Assembly: GCA_944327275.1 (NCBI GenBank)
Contig: CALVHB010000009.1
Location: 1 to 53,656, forward strand
Origin: Candidatus Gastranaerophilales bacterium
GTDB taxonomy: Bacteria > Cyanobacteriota > Vampirovibrionia > Gastranaerophilales > Gastranaerophilaceae
DNA length: 53,656 nucleotides
Direction of reading: 5' to 3'
Positions 35,778-43,661 of this stretch are shown here, piece after piece. A model generated the notes under the pieces. The model was not told the DNA's origin. It ran no database searches and saw nothing but the letters and a program-made list of their open reading frames with translations. Positions within the stretch are counted from its first letter, which is position 1. Each line of letters opens with the position of its first letter. Made by a program: the position numbers and the translations under genes.

Positions 35778-36620
35778 TTATAATGAGTTATAATAATCTT
35801 TTAACAATTTACAGTCATCTTCAATATTTGGACTTTCACAAACTAAAGCTCCTTTAACATTGAATTCTTTTAATACTTTTATTAAATCTTTATAATTCAT
35901 ATCTGAATCTTGAAGATTCAAATGCTGTCTTTCACCTTTTGCGGTATACTCAATACCTGCAAGATGGCCGTGAAAATTATCTAAAGCATACTGACCTAAT
36001 TCATTGCCAATCTTTTCTAAAACTCTTGAAAATTCATCATAAGTATTATATTGTCCTGCAGATCTTGCATGAAGATGTGAAAAATCAATACAAGGTAAAA
36101 CTTGTTCAAATTCTTTTGACAATCTTATAATTTCATCTTCATCACCCCATTGTGTAGCTTTCCCTGTAGTTTCAGGACGAATCCATACTTTTATATTTTC
36201 TTTTTCTAAAACATCAACAATTCTTTTTGTCTGAGTTTTTACTTGATTATATACATCTTCTTTTGATTTACCCATATAAAAAGCTGCGTGATAAGTTATA
36301 CTAAAAGCTCCGGCTTGAGAGGCAACAAATGCTGTATCAATTATTCTTTGTACACTTGCATCTATTTTTTCTTCTTCTTTTGAATTTAAATTGATATAAA
36401 ACGGTCCATGAGCAGTTATCACAAAATTTTGTGATTGTTCATTAACAAACTTTCTGTGTTCATCATTCATTCTAACACCATGGACAAATTCTAATTCCAT
36501 CCCATCCAATTGCATCTCTTTTAAAACGTTAAATGCAGAAGGATAACTGCCTTTGCCTGTTCTTAATGGCATTCCGGCTGTGATAAAATTTAATTTTTCA
36601 AATTTAAATAAGTTTTGCAA
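35778..36620 (-). CDS. Endonuclease IV-like TIM-barrel protein
   Basis: A 280-residue protein of the xylose isomerase-like/AP endonuclease IV (Nfo) fold. It has the metal-type motifs THGPFYINL (here ITAHGPFYINL), FSITYHAAF, RPETTGKATQWG (Nfo has a L-E-N-T-A-G), CIDFSHLHARSA and HLNLQDSDMNY. Nfo cuts DNA at abasic sites; this divergent form, similar to archaeal homologues, is likely DNA repair but unproven. It starts with TTG (36620) behind an excellent AGGAG, overlapping the end of crcB by 17 bp. It is the last gene of a three-gene unit. Confidence 0.78.
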   Translation of the reverse strand: MQNLFKFEKLNFITAGMPLRTGKGSYPSAFNVLKEMQLDGMELEFVHGVRMNDEHRKFVNEQSQNFVITAHGPFYINLNSKEEEKIDASVQRIIDTAFVASQAGAFSITYHAAFYMGKSKEDVYNQVKTQTKRIVDVLEKENIKVWIRPETTGKATQWGDEDEIIRLSKEFEQVLPCIDFSHLHARSAGQYNTYDEFSRVLEKIGNELGQYALDNFHGHLAGIEYTAKGERQHLNLQDSDMNYKDLIKVLKEFNVKGALVCESPNIEDDCKLLKDYYNSL

Positions 36621-36981
36621 AATACGCTCCTATTGCTGTCATTAGCAAACATATGATTACACTCAAAATTATATAAGTTGCTGCTTGAAAAAACAAATGA
36701 TTACCAACCATTTCAAACAATTCTAAAGAAAATGTACTAAAGGTTGTTAAACCTCCACAAAAACCTACTGTCAACATTAATTTCAAAGCAGGGCTGATGT
36801 CTGTTTTTTCTACAAATAATATATATAAAAAACCAATAATAAAACTTCCTAAAATATTCACAAGAAATGTTGAAACGGGTAAATTTATTTCTAAGTATTT
36901 TGCCATATTAAAGCTTATCAAATACCTTAAAACTGCTCCTAATCCACCACCTATAAATATAGAAAATACATTTAACAGCAT
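36604..36981 (-). CDS. crcB: Fluoride ion channel CrcB/Fluc
   Basis: A 125-residue four-helix protein, the usual size of a dimeric fluoride exporter. It has GGGLGAVLRY (about 12-21), NILGSFIIGF (about 43-52) and GFCGGLTTFSTFSLE (about 74), which carries the Thr/Phe/Ser residues of the fluoride pore. It starts 1 bp after the stop of the upstream gene with no Shine-Dalgarno, so coupled translation is expected. No fluoride riboswitch was seen ahead of the operon. Confidence 0.95.
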   Translation of the reverse strand: MLLNVFSIFIGGGLGAVLRYLISFNMAKYLEINLPVSTFLVNILGSFIIGFLYILFVEKTDISPALKLMLTVGFCGGLTTFSTFSLELFEMVGNHLFFQAATYIILSVIICLLMTAIGAYFAKLI

Positions 36982-36982
36982 A

Positions 36983-37378
36983 TTACACTTTTACTTTCAT
37001 CATTTCTTCAATTATTTCACAAGCATCTGCTACATACTTTGAACAATGTTCTTTTCTTTGCACACCTTCATAACCTGCTGATAAAATTCTACAACAAGTA
37101 AATTTATTACGCTTTTTAAATTCTTCGATAATCATTGCAGAATTTTTTCTAGCTAATTGTTCATTACCTTTTGAATTATCTCTGCCAAAATTATATCCGT
37201 TTATAAGTTGTGCTGCTGCAATTGTTCCACACAAACAACCGGAAGACATTCCTCCGCAAAAAGATGTAGCAACCGGTAACAATTCTTTTGGACAAAGCCC
37301 TTCTTCAGATGCTGCACGTATTATACTTTCAGAACATGAAAAATTTTGTTTAAAATATTCTACAGCCTTTTCTTTCAT
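36983..37378 (-). CDS. C_GCAxxG_C_C family redox protein
   Basis: A 131-residue protein with the Cys/Gly-rich core of the C_GCAxxG_C_C family: FSCSESII (about 13), FCGGMSSGCLCGTIAAAQLI (about 41-60), then TCCRIL and HCSKYVADACEI. The eight or so conserved Cys may bind metal or be redox-active; family members are mostly uncharacterised and frequent in anaerobes. AGGGAGAT precedes the ATG. First gene of a unit with crcB and the endonuclease IV-like gene, divergent from recJ through a palindromic promoter. Confidence 0.9.
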   Translation of the reverse strand: MKEKAVEYFKQNFSCSESIIRAASEEGLCPKELLPVATSFCGGMSSGCLCGTIAAAQLINGYNFGRDNSKGNEQLARKNSAMIIEEFKKRNKFTCCRILSAGYEGVQRKEHCSKYVADACEIIEEMMKVKV

Positions 37379-37402
37379 CTAAAATATCTCCCTTAACTTT
37401 AG

Positions 37403-37428
37403 TATAGCATAAATATTTATGCTATAAT
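37403..37428. promoter_or_regulatory. Palindromic divergent promoter for recJ and the Cys-rich gene
   Basis: A perfect 24-bp palindrome (37403-37426) contains a -10 box on both strands: TATAAT (37423-37428, plus) and TATACT (minus). The plus box ends 6 nt before the recJ ATG and has an extended TGC, so that mRNA is leaderless. The symmetry fits a bidirectional promoter, or an operator covering both start sites. Confidence 0.7.
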
Positions 37429-37434
37429 CCTGAT

Positions 37435-39771
37435 ATGAAAGAGTGGATTTTTAATAAATACGATGGGCAGGAGAAATCTCTAATAAAAAGACTTTTACAC
37501 TCCAGAGGTATTGTAAAAGAAGAAGATATAAATGAATTTTTGAATCCTTTAGAAATGAAACTTACACATCCTAAAGCATTTTGTGATATGGAAAAATGTG
37601 TAGAAAGATTGTCTTTTGCAATAGATAATGGAGAAAAAATAGTAATTCACGGAGATTTTGATGCTGACGGTGTTACATCTACATCTTTGTTATACAGAAC
37701 TTTCAAATATCTTGGTGCAGACGTAAATTACTTCATCCCTGATAGAGAGAAAGAAGGACACGGCTTTGATACAAAGGCTCTTGTTCAGGTAATGACAAAA
37801 ATTAAACCAAAAATTATTATTTCTTGTGATTGCGGTATTAGTGATGTTGATGCTGTTAATTTTTTAAATAGTTTTAAAATTGATGTAATAATTACTGACC
37901 ACCACGAAGCTCCTGAAGTTTTACCAAAAGCCTTTGGTATAATAAATCCTAAAGCTCCAAATGCTTTGGATGAAAATTTATCAGCTAAACAAATAGAAAG
38001 TCTTGCATCATTAGCCGGTGTTGGAGTTGCGTTCAAAGTTGCTCAGGCTCTTTTAGAAAAATATAATAAACTTGAATTTATTTCTGATATATTATCATAC
38101 GTTGCAGTCGGAACTGTTGCTGATGTTGTACCTTTAATGGGCGAAAACAGATATTTTGTAACTAAGGGATTAGAGCTGATTTCTAACGGAAAGCATTACG
38201 GACTTTCCAGATTGCTAGAAAGTGCAGGATATAAAGGAGAGATTACATCCGAACATATCGGTTTTGGCATTGCTCCAAGAATTAATGCATCAGGACGTCT
38301 TGATACTGTTGATGCAGCCTTAAAAGTTCTTATATCCGATAACAAACAAGAAATTGAAATGTCTATTCAATCTCTTAATGAGTTTAATAAAATAAGACAG
38401 GAATTGTGTCAAAATACATTTGCAGAAGCAGATGAAATGGTTAAAGCTGAAAATAACAAAAACAGTGCGATTGTCCTTTTTAATAAAGATTGGCACATCG
38501 GAATTATTGGTATAGTTGCTTCAATGTTAGTAGAAAAGTATTACAAACCAACTTTTTTAATGACATATTCCGATGAAACAAAGCAGTTTAGATGTTCTGC
38601 AAGAAGTGTAGAGGGTATAAATCTATATGATGCAATATCTGCTAACTCTGACCTTTTTGATGGTTTTGGAGGGCATGCTATGGCTGCAGGACTAGCATTC
38701 AGTGAGGAAAAAACTTCTTTTGCTTCTGTTAAGAATGCTCTTTGTAAGACTATAAAAGAAATGTCTCAAGGAAAAGATTTAAAACCTTTTATTAACATCG
38801 ACTTAGAACTCACTGCTGATGATATTGATGTTGATTTAGTTGAACAAATTTCGAAGTTGGAACCTTTTGGAGCTTGCAATCCCAGCCCAGTATTTGTTAT
38901 AAAAAATTTAAAAATTAAAGAAAAAAGACTTATGGGAGAAAACAAAAATCATTTGCGTTTAACCTGTCAGTCAGGAACGTCAGAGTTTAACTGTATTCGT
39001 TGGAAAGATGGAGATATTTCTCTTGTAAAAGGGGACACTCTTGATATTGCATTCCATCCGCAAATTAATGTTTATAACGGAAATACGAGCGTTCAACTTA
39101 TTATTGATGATATTCACTCTGAATATTTAAAAAAAGAAGAAGAAAACCTTCCTAAACAAAAATTATATGATCACAGAAGAAAAACTGATATTCTGCCACA
39201 AGTAAACGATTATGTAAAAAATTCAAAGCAAAACATATTAATATTTGCAGAAAGCAAATCTATTTTAGATAAGTTAAAACCATACACTGATTTGTATTCA
39301 AAATCTGTTACCAGAGATAATCTTAGCCAGTGTGATTCTTTGATGCTGTTTGATTATCCTGCAGATAAGGAAACTTTTGATAAAATTCTAACTAAGACAA
39401 ATCCTACATCCATCCATTTTATGAACTATGATATTAAATATATGGATGAAGAAGAGTTTTTAAAAACTGTTTGTGGAATGTTAAAATTTGCATGCCACAA
39501 TAACGCCGGAAAAGTAGAATTAAGACGTTGTGCAAGTTTTCTTGGGAAATCATACAATGTCTTTGAACTTTTATTCTCTATTTTTGATGACATTGGTCTT
39601 ATAAAAATTAAAGAACGTACAGCTGATTATTATGTAATTGAATACATAGGAAATGTTGAATTATCCCAAGTTCTACATTCTCCAAAATATTCAATTTTAA
39701 TGGATATGATTGCTGAGTGCGAAGAATTCCAAAAAACTCTTTTAGATGATGAGTTATACACATTAATTTAA
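37435..39771 (+). CDS. recJ: Single-stranded DNA exonuclease RecJ
   Basis: A 778-residue 5'-3' exonuclease for recombination and mismatch repair. The DHH metal motifs are in order: HGDFDADGVTSTSLL, SCDCGISD, ITDHHE (about 155); then DHHA1 with GGHAMAAGLAFS (about 410), an OB fold, and a C-terminal extension of about 200 residues as in longer Gram-positive and cyanobacterial RecJ. The gene is leaderless by sequence (TGC-TATAAT, 6 nt gap) and diverges from the Cys-rich/crcB operon. A terminator follows 9 bp after the stop. Confidence 0.95.
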   Translation: MKEWIFNKYDGQEKSLIKRLLHSRGIVKEEDINEFLNPLEMKLTHPKAFCDMEKCVERLSFAIDNGEKIVIHGDFDADGVTSTSLLYRTFKYLGADVNYFIPDREKEGHGFDTKALVQVMTKIKPKIIISCDCGISDVDAVNFLNSFKIDVIITDHHEAPEVLPKAFGIINPKAPNALDENLSAKQIESLASLAGVGVAFKVAQALLEKYNKLEFISDILSYVAVGTVADVVPLMGENRYFVTKGLELISNGKHYGLSRLLESAGYKGEITSEHIGFGIAPRINASGRLDTVDAALKVLISDNKQEIEMSIQSLNEFNKIRQELCQNTFAEADEMVKAENNKNSAIVLFNKDWHIGIIGIVASMLVEKYYKPTFLMTYSDETKQFRCSARSVEGINLYDAISANSDLFDGFGGHAMAAGLAFSEEKTSFASVKNALCKTIKEMSQGKDLKPFINIDLELTADDIDVDLVEQISKLEPFGACNPSPVFVIKNLKIKEKRLMGENKNHLRLTCQSGTSEFNCIRWKDGDISLVKGDTLDIAFHPQINVYNGNTSVQLIIDDIHSEYLKKEEENLPKQKLYDHRRKTDILPQVNDYVKNSKQNILIFAESKSILDKLKPYTDLYSKSVTRDNLSQCDSLMLFDYPADKETFDKILTKTNPTSIHFMNYDIKYMDEEEFLKTVCGMLKFACHNNAGKVELRRCASFLGKSYNVFELLFSIFDDIGLIKIKERTADYYVIEYIGNVELSQVLHSPKYSILMDMIAECEEFQKTLLDDELYTLI

Positions 39772-39776
39772 TAAAA

Positions 39777-39806
39777 AAAAATCCCGTTATAAATACGGGA
39801 TTTTTT
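39777..39806. terminator. Bidirectional terminator between recJ and dnaN
   Basis: ATCCCGT (39781-39787) pairs with ACGGGAT (39795-39801), with a T-run after and an A-run before, so it serves the convergent recJ and dnaN. Confidence 0.88.
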
Positions 39807-39826
39807 ATTGTAGAAAACTTTCCTAA

Positions 39827-40948
39827 TTATCTTATTTGTACAGGCATAATCAAACAAACATAATCTTCTTGACTGTTTGGCTTGAACATAGTTGCAGAAA
39901 GTGGAGTATTTAGACCTATTTTTACTTCATCTGCATCAATGTTTTTCAATGCCTCTAATACAAATTTGTAATTGAATGCAATTGTTAAATCTTCTCCAGC
40001 ATAATCAATGTCAATACTTTCTTCCGACTTACCTGAATCAGGAGTATCTGCTGTCAATTTTAATGTATTATGACTAAATTCTAATTTAACAATACTTGTC
40101 TTTTCATTAACCATAATTGATACACGTTCTAATGCAGATATCATTTGTTGAACATTTACTAATGCTTCTTTTGGACTTTCTGCCGGTATTAATTGGTTAT
40201 ATTTTGGGAATTGACCTTCTAACAATCTTGAAATTGTTGTTGTCTTTTCTGATTTTATAATAATTTTTGATCTTTCTGTATATATTTTGACAGAATCTTC
40301 GTCAATAAAACTGCTCATTTTTATGAATTCATTCAATGTTTTTGATGGAATTATTAATTGCTTTGAATGATTATCTTTATTATCAATATTTTCACGAACT
40401 CTAGCAAGGCGATTACCATCAGTTGAAGCAATTTCTAACATACTTGAGGAAATATCGCATACAATACCTGACAAAAGATTGCTTGTCTCATAACTTGCTG
40501 CTGCAAATCCAGCTTGTTTTACTGCTTTTACAAAAGGTCTGATTTCTATTTCAAAACCTTCATCATCATTAACCAGAATATCTACAAATTCTGGTGGAAA
40601 TTCAGATGCTGAAATTCCTATAATATCAAATTTTGAGTTTTGACAAGTTATATTTACAGAAGTTTCACCATTAACCATTTCAAAAGTAATTAATTTATCA
40701 CCAAGTTTAGAAACAATTTCATTCAATGTTTTTGATGGAAGTGTAATTTTACCTTCTTCTTCTACCTGAGCATCGACCTGTGCTATTACTGTAAAATCTA
40801 AATCTGTTGCAACTAATTTGATTGTACTTTTATCAATAGTTTCAATCAAAATATTTAAAAGTACAGGCTGTAAAGCCTTCATTGAAGTAGCTCTTTCAAC
40901 TATTTTTATACCATTATACAAATCTTCTTTTTTTACAACAAATTTCAT
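39827..40948 (-). CDS. dnaN: DNA polymerase III sliding clamp (beta)
   Basis: A 373-residue clamp of normal length, forming the dimeric ring that tethers polymerase III to DNA. Three homologous domains are visible, with KFVVKKEDLYNGIKIVERAT at the start, NLLSGIVCDIS and DGNRLARV in the middle, and SPKEALVNVQQ and the terminal LIMPVQIR. AAGGAG precedes the ATG. Transcription begins from the AT-rich intergenic block that is the best origin candidate. No dnaA, recF or gyrB lies beside it, as in several cyanobacteria. Confidence 0.98.
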   Translation of the reverse strand: MKFVVKKEDLYNGIKIVERATSMKALQPVLLNILIETIDKSTIKLVATDLDFTVIAQVDAQVEEEGKITLPSKTLNEIVSKLGDKLITFEMVNGETSVNITCQNSKFDIIGISASEFPPEFVDILVNDDEGFEIEIRPFVKAVKQAGFAAASYETSNLLSGIVCDISSSMLEIASTDGNRLARVRENIDNKDNHSKQLIIPSKTLNEFIKMSSFIDEDSVKIYTERSKIIIKSEKTTTISRLLEGQFPKYNQLIPAESPKEALVNVQQMISALERVSIMVNEKTSIVKLEFSHNTLKLTADTPDSGKSEESIDIDYAGEDLTIAFNYKFVLEALKNIDADEVKIGLNTPLSATMFKPNSQEDYVCLIMPVQIR

Positions 40949-41050
40949 TTACCATACTCCTTAAATTGTCTTTATTTGAATATATTATATCTAAACCAAA
41001 AATCAAATAAAAGAAAATTTAATCAAAATTTACTTTTCTAAGTTTTGAAC

Positions 41051-41317
41051 AATATATTTTTATATTATTTATTATATTAATATATATAATAATAAATTTA
41101 ATAATAATAATAAGCTTCAATTATTTGTAGAAAACTATGTAAAACTATTCTCCCACGCGCCTTTCGACTGTAGATAATTTTGTAGAAAACATGTGTATAA
41201 TTTCTTGATTTTGTAGAAAACTATATTTTTATAATATTTATTGTAGAAAACTCATGTATTTTCTACAGCTTTCTACAAACTTTTCTACAATAAAAAATAA
41301 AAAAATTAAAAAAAAGT
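41051..41317. other. oriC: Candidate replication origin (oriC)
   Basis: Between dnaN and the next plus-strand gene lies a 589-bp block without genes (40949-41537). Eight 9-mers matching TTTTCTACA or one change fall in 164 bp: minus orientation at 41126, 41169 (TTATCTACA), 41181, 41212, 41242; plus orientation at 41259, 41269 (CTTTCTACA), 41281. These differ by one base from the cyanobacterial DnaA box TTTTCCACA. Beside them, 41051-41113 has no G or C and ends in five TAA units (41099-41113), which fit DnaA-trios. A second A-rich stretch follows the boxes. Origin function is inferred. Confidence 0.75.
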
Positions 41318-41319
41318 TG

Positions 41320-41404
41320 TTGACAAAGAAAATTTTTTATGATATAAAAGGTGTGGGGTAAATGTATATTTATAAGTCTTGTCAAATGGCGAGACTTTCT
41401 TTTT
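41320..41404 (+). ncRNA. Strong promoter and very short terminated RNA
   Basis: TTGACA (41320-41325), a 17-bp spacer and TATAAA (41343-41348) form a near-consensus promoter. About 25 nt after the expected start, AAGTCTTG / CGAGACTT (41374-41381 and 41390-41397, one G-T) forms a hairpin followed by TCTTTTT, so the transcript would be about 50 nt. No ORF is present. It may be an origin-linked small RNA, a primer-like transcript, or an attenuated leader of the gene at 41538. Confidence 0.6.
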
Positions 41405-41537
41405 CGCTACGCACTTTTTGTTTTTTGCAATTTGTAAATTAAATGTAACAATTCATTTTTTTTGTTAAAGTTTTTGAGAATAAAATCCGAGATAAAATTT
41501 ACGAACAGAGCAATAGATAATTGGAGGTAAATTTTTA

Positions 41538-41897
41538 ATGGATTCAAAAACTGAAAATGTTATGGTGTTAGACTGTAACAGTTTAGCCAATGGCATAATG
41601 AGAGATATCAATGACATTGATGCTATGGAAAAAATGCTAAGCAGTGAATTGAGTTCTGCAGACTTGTTTAGAATTGATTGCGCTATTTTATCATCATTGC
41701 GTAATACAAAAGATTTTTCACGAGATTTGCTTGAACAGTTGGAGTCAGGTAAATTTGAAGCAATCGCAGTAAATCCACCTAAATCTTTTGAAGCGACAAT
41801 GGCAAATGTACAACAGGAGGTAATGGCTGATATTACTCTACCGCTACAGACAATGTTGGATGAAATGGCTAACTTTGTGACAGAAGCATTTGTTTAA
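41538..41897 (+). CDS. Hypothetical protein beside the origin (copy 1)
   Basis: A 119-residue acidic, helical unrecognised protein with a TTGGAGG start site. The end, DITLPLQTMLDEMANFVTEA, resembles the end of the next gene (DVTEPIKNLFDDVICFVSKM), so the two share a C-terminal element of about 20 residues. No signal peptide or membrane span is seen. It forms a two-gene unit with the gene 20 bp downstream, ended by a strong terminator. Lying just beyond the candidate origin, it could belong to replication control, but no motif supports this. Confidence 0.72.
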   Translation: MDSKTENVMVLDCNSLANGIMRDINDIDAMEKMLSSELSSADLFRIDCAILSSLRNTKDFSRDLLEQLESGKFEAIAVNPPKSFEATMANVQQEVMADITLPLQTMLDEMANFVTEAFV

Positions 41898-41917
41898 AAT
41901 AAAAAAGGAGTAGAAAG

Positions 41918-42208
41918 ATGAAAAAATTGCATGATCCCCAAGAGCTTGTAATTGATTATTCAAAGCTCAGTCCAATAGGTAATATGTGTGAAACGTTGTT
42001 ACTTTCAGAAGAATTATTAGAAAAATACAAGATTGTAATTGATGAAAGTAAAATTGAACAAATTATTGCAGAAATTCCTGAAGAACAACGTCATACATTG
42101 ACATTTGAAGAAAAACTTGAATACATCAGAAAAATACTTGCATATGATGTAACAGAGCCAATAAAAAACTTATTTGATGATGTTATTTGTTTTGTAAGTA
42201 AAATGTAA
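41918..42208 (+). CDS. Hypothetical protein beside the origin (copy 2)
   Basis: A 96-residue unrecognised protein, partly a paralogue of the upstream gene at its C-terminus. The middle (ESKIEQIIAEIPEEQRHTLT, then FEEKLEYIRKILAYD) is helical and charged. AAAAAGGAG precedes the ATG. It is the second gene of the pair and ends 13 bp before a perfect terminator hairpin. Function unknown. Confidence 0.72.
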   Translation: MKKLHDPQELVIDYSKLSPIGNMCETLLLSEELLEKYKIVIDESKIEQIIAEIPEEQRHTLTFEEKLEYIRKILAYDVTEPIKNLFDDVICFVSKM

Positions 42209-42215
42209 AGTCAAT

Positions 42216-42250
42216 AAAAAAAGAGAGGATTATTTCCTCTCTTTTTTTTA
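42216..42250. terminator. Bidirectional terminator
   Basis: AAGAGAGGA (42221-42229) pairs with TCCTCTCTT (42235-42243), with T-rich flanks on both strands. It ends both the plus-strand pair and the convergent der gene. Confidence 0.88.
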
Positions 42251-43579
42251 CTTTTTATCTTTATCGGAACGTTCTCTAACTGAAAGTTTTATAGGAGTTC
42301 CAAAAAATCCGAAAGCTTCTCTTAATTTGTTTTCTACATAACGTTTATAATGATCTTTCATTAAATCAGCGTTGTTTGCAAAAATAACAATATGCGGAGG
42401 TTGTACACCGGTTTGAGTAACATACATTATTTTTAAACGTTTACCTTTAGAAGAAGCCGGAGGGTTAAGCATATATGCTTCTTTGATAATTTTGTTTAAA
42501 AGACCTGTTGATATTCGCTTTGTACATTCGGCATAAACACTTTCTGCTTCTATAAATATTTGATTTAGTCTTTGTTTTGTTACGGCAGAAATGTAAATTT
42601 TTGGTGCATATTCTAAAAATGGAATATCATTTGCTAATTTTTTATTATATTGATTAATAGTGTTTGATTTTTTGTCTTCAATTAAATCCCATTTGTTAAT
42701 TGCAATAATTAATCCTTTTCCGGCTTCTGTGATAATTGAAGCAATTTTTTTGTCCTGATCAGAAATTCCCTGAGTAGCGTCAATTACTAAAAGAGCTACA
42801 TCACAATCTCTAATTGAGCGAATTGCTCTATCGACGGCAAATTTTTCAACACCCCAGTCAACTTTTGATTTTTTTCTTATTCCTGCAGTATCAACAATAA
42901 TAAATTCCCTGTCTTTATATGTAATGGAACTATCAATACTGTCACGAGTTGTTCCTGAAACGTCAGAGACAATAACTCTGTTTTCGTTCAACAAAGCATT
43001 AACAATCGAAGATTTTCCGGCATTAGGCCTTCCCACAATTGCAATTTTTATAGTTTTATCATCTTCTTGTTCAATATCACTTGAAAAATCTTCTGTTACA
43101 AGGTCTAATAAATCACCAACACCTCCACTGCCATGGAGTGCTGATATTCCTATAGGATCGCCAATCGCAAGTGAATAAAAATCATTTACCATCATTAATG
43201 ATTCCGGATTATCCGATTTATTTACGGCAAGAAAAACAGGCTTATTAGATTGTCTTAAAATATTTGCAATATCGTAATCTACAGGATTAACTCCTTCTTT
43301 TCCATCTACAATGAAAATAATTTTATCTGCTTCATCACAAGCAATTTTGGCTTGATCAAAAATTGATAACATAATTTCATCTTCGTCTCCTGGAATTATT
43401 CCTCCGGTATCAATTACTGTAAAAATTTTATTCTGCCATTCAACATCAAAATAAATTCTGTCGCGTGTTACACCCGGTAAATCATCAACGATAGAGTTTC
43501 TTGTTCCTATTAGACGGTTTACAAAAGTTGATTTGCCAACATTTGGACGTCCTACTATTGCTACAATTGGTTTTCTCAT
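42248..43579 (-). CDS. der: Ribosome assembly GTPase Der (EngA)
   Basis: A 443-residue protein with two tandem GTPase domains and a C-terminal KH-like domain, for 50S assembly. Domain 1: GRPNVGKSTFVNRL (10-23), DTGGIIPGDE, NKSD. Domain 2: GRPNAGKSSIVNALL (about 181), DTAGIRKKSKVDWGVEKF, NKWD. The KH domain ends PHIVIFANNADLM, YKRYVENKLREAFGFFGTPI. Start has no Shine-Dalgarno; TGA-TATAAT ends 6 nt upstream, so the mRNA is predicted to be leaderless. It is the last of a run of minus-strand housekeeping genes (dnaG-rpoD, then der), separated from rpoD by a terminator. Confidence 0.97.
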   Translation of the reverse strand: MRKPIVAIVGRPNVGKSTFVNRLIGTRNSIVDDLPGVTRDRIYFDVEWQNKIFTVIDTGGIIPGDEDEIMLSIFDQAKIACDEADKIIFIVDGKEGVNPVDYDIANILRQSNKPVFLAVNKSDNPESLMMVNDFYSLAIGDPIGISALHGSGGVGDLLDLVTEDFSSDIEQEDDKTIKIAIVGRPNAGKSSIVNALLNENRVIVSDVSGTTRDSIDSSITYKDREFIIVDTAGIRKKSKVDWGVEKFAVDRAIRSIRDCDVALLVIDATQGISDQDKKIASIITEAGKGLIIAINKWDLIEDKKSNTINQYNKKLANDIPFLEYAPKIYISAVTKQRLNQIFIEAESVYAECTKRISTGLLNKIIKEAYMLNPPASSKGKRLKIMYVTQTGVQPPHIVIFANNADLMKDHYKRYVENKLREAFGFFGTPIKLSVRERSDKDKK

Positions 43580-43620
43580 ATGGGTATTATATCATGGAAA
43601 AATAGTAAAAACGATTATTA

Positions 43621-43653
43621 AAAAAAGTCTCCAAAATAGGGGAGACTTTTTTA
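43621..43653 (-). terminator. Terminator after rpoD
   Basis: AAGTCTCC (43625-43632) pairs with GGAGACTT (43641-43648) and, on the minus strand, is followed by a run of T. It separates rpoD from der. Confidence 0.88.
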
Positions 43654-43661
43654 TTTATAAA

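Noticed and set aside
36604..37378. Fluoride riboswitch before the crcB operon
   Set aside because: The leader of the first gene is short and lacks the conserved core that I know.
39809..39817. TGTAGAAAA downstream of dnaN as an extra origin box
   Set aside because: Isolated copy 1.3 kb from the cluster; could be chance.
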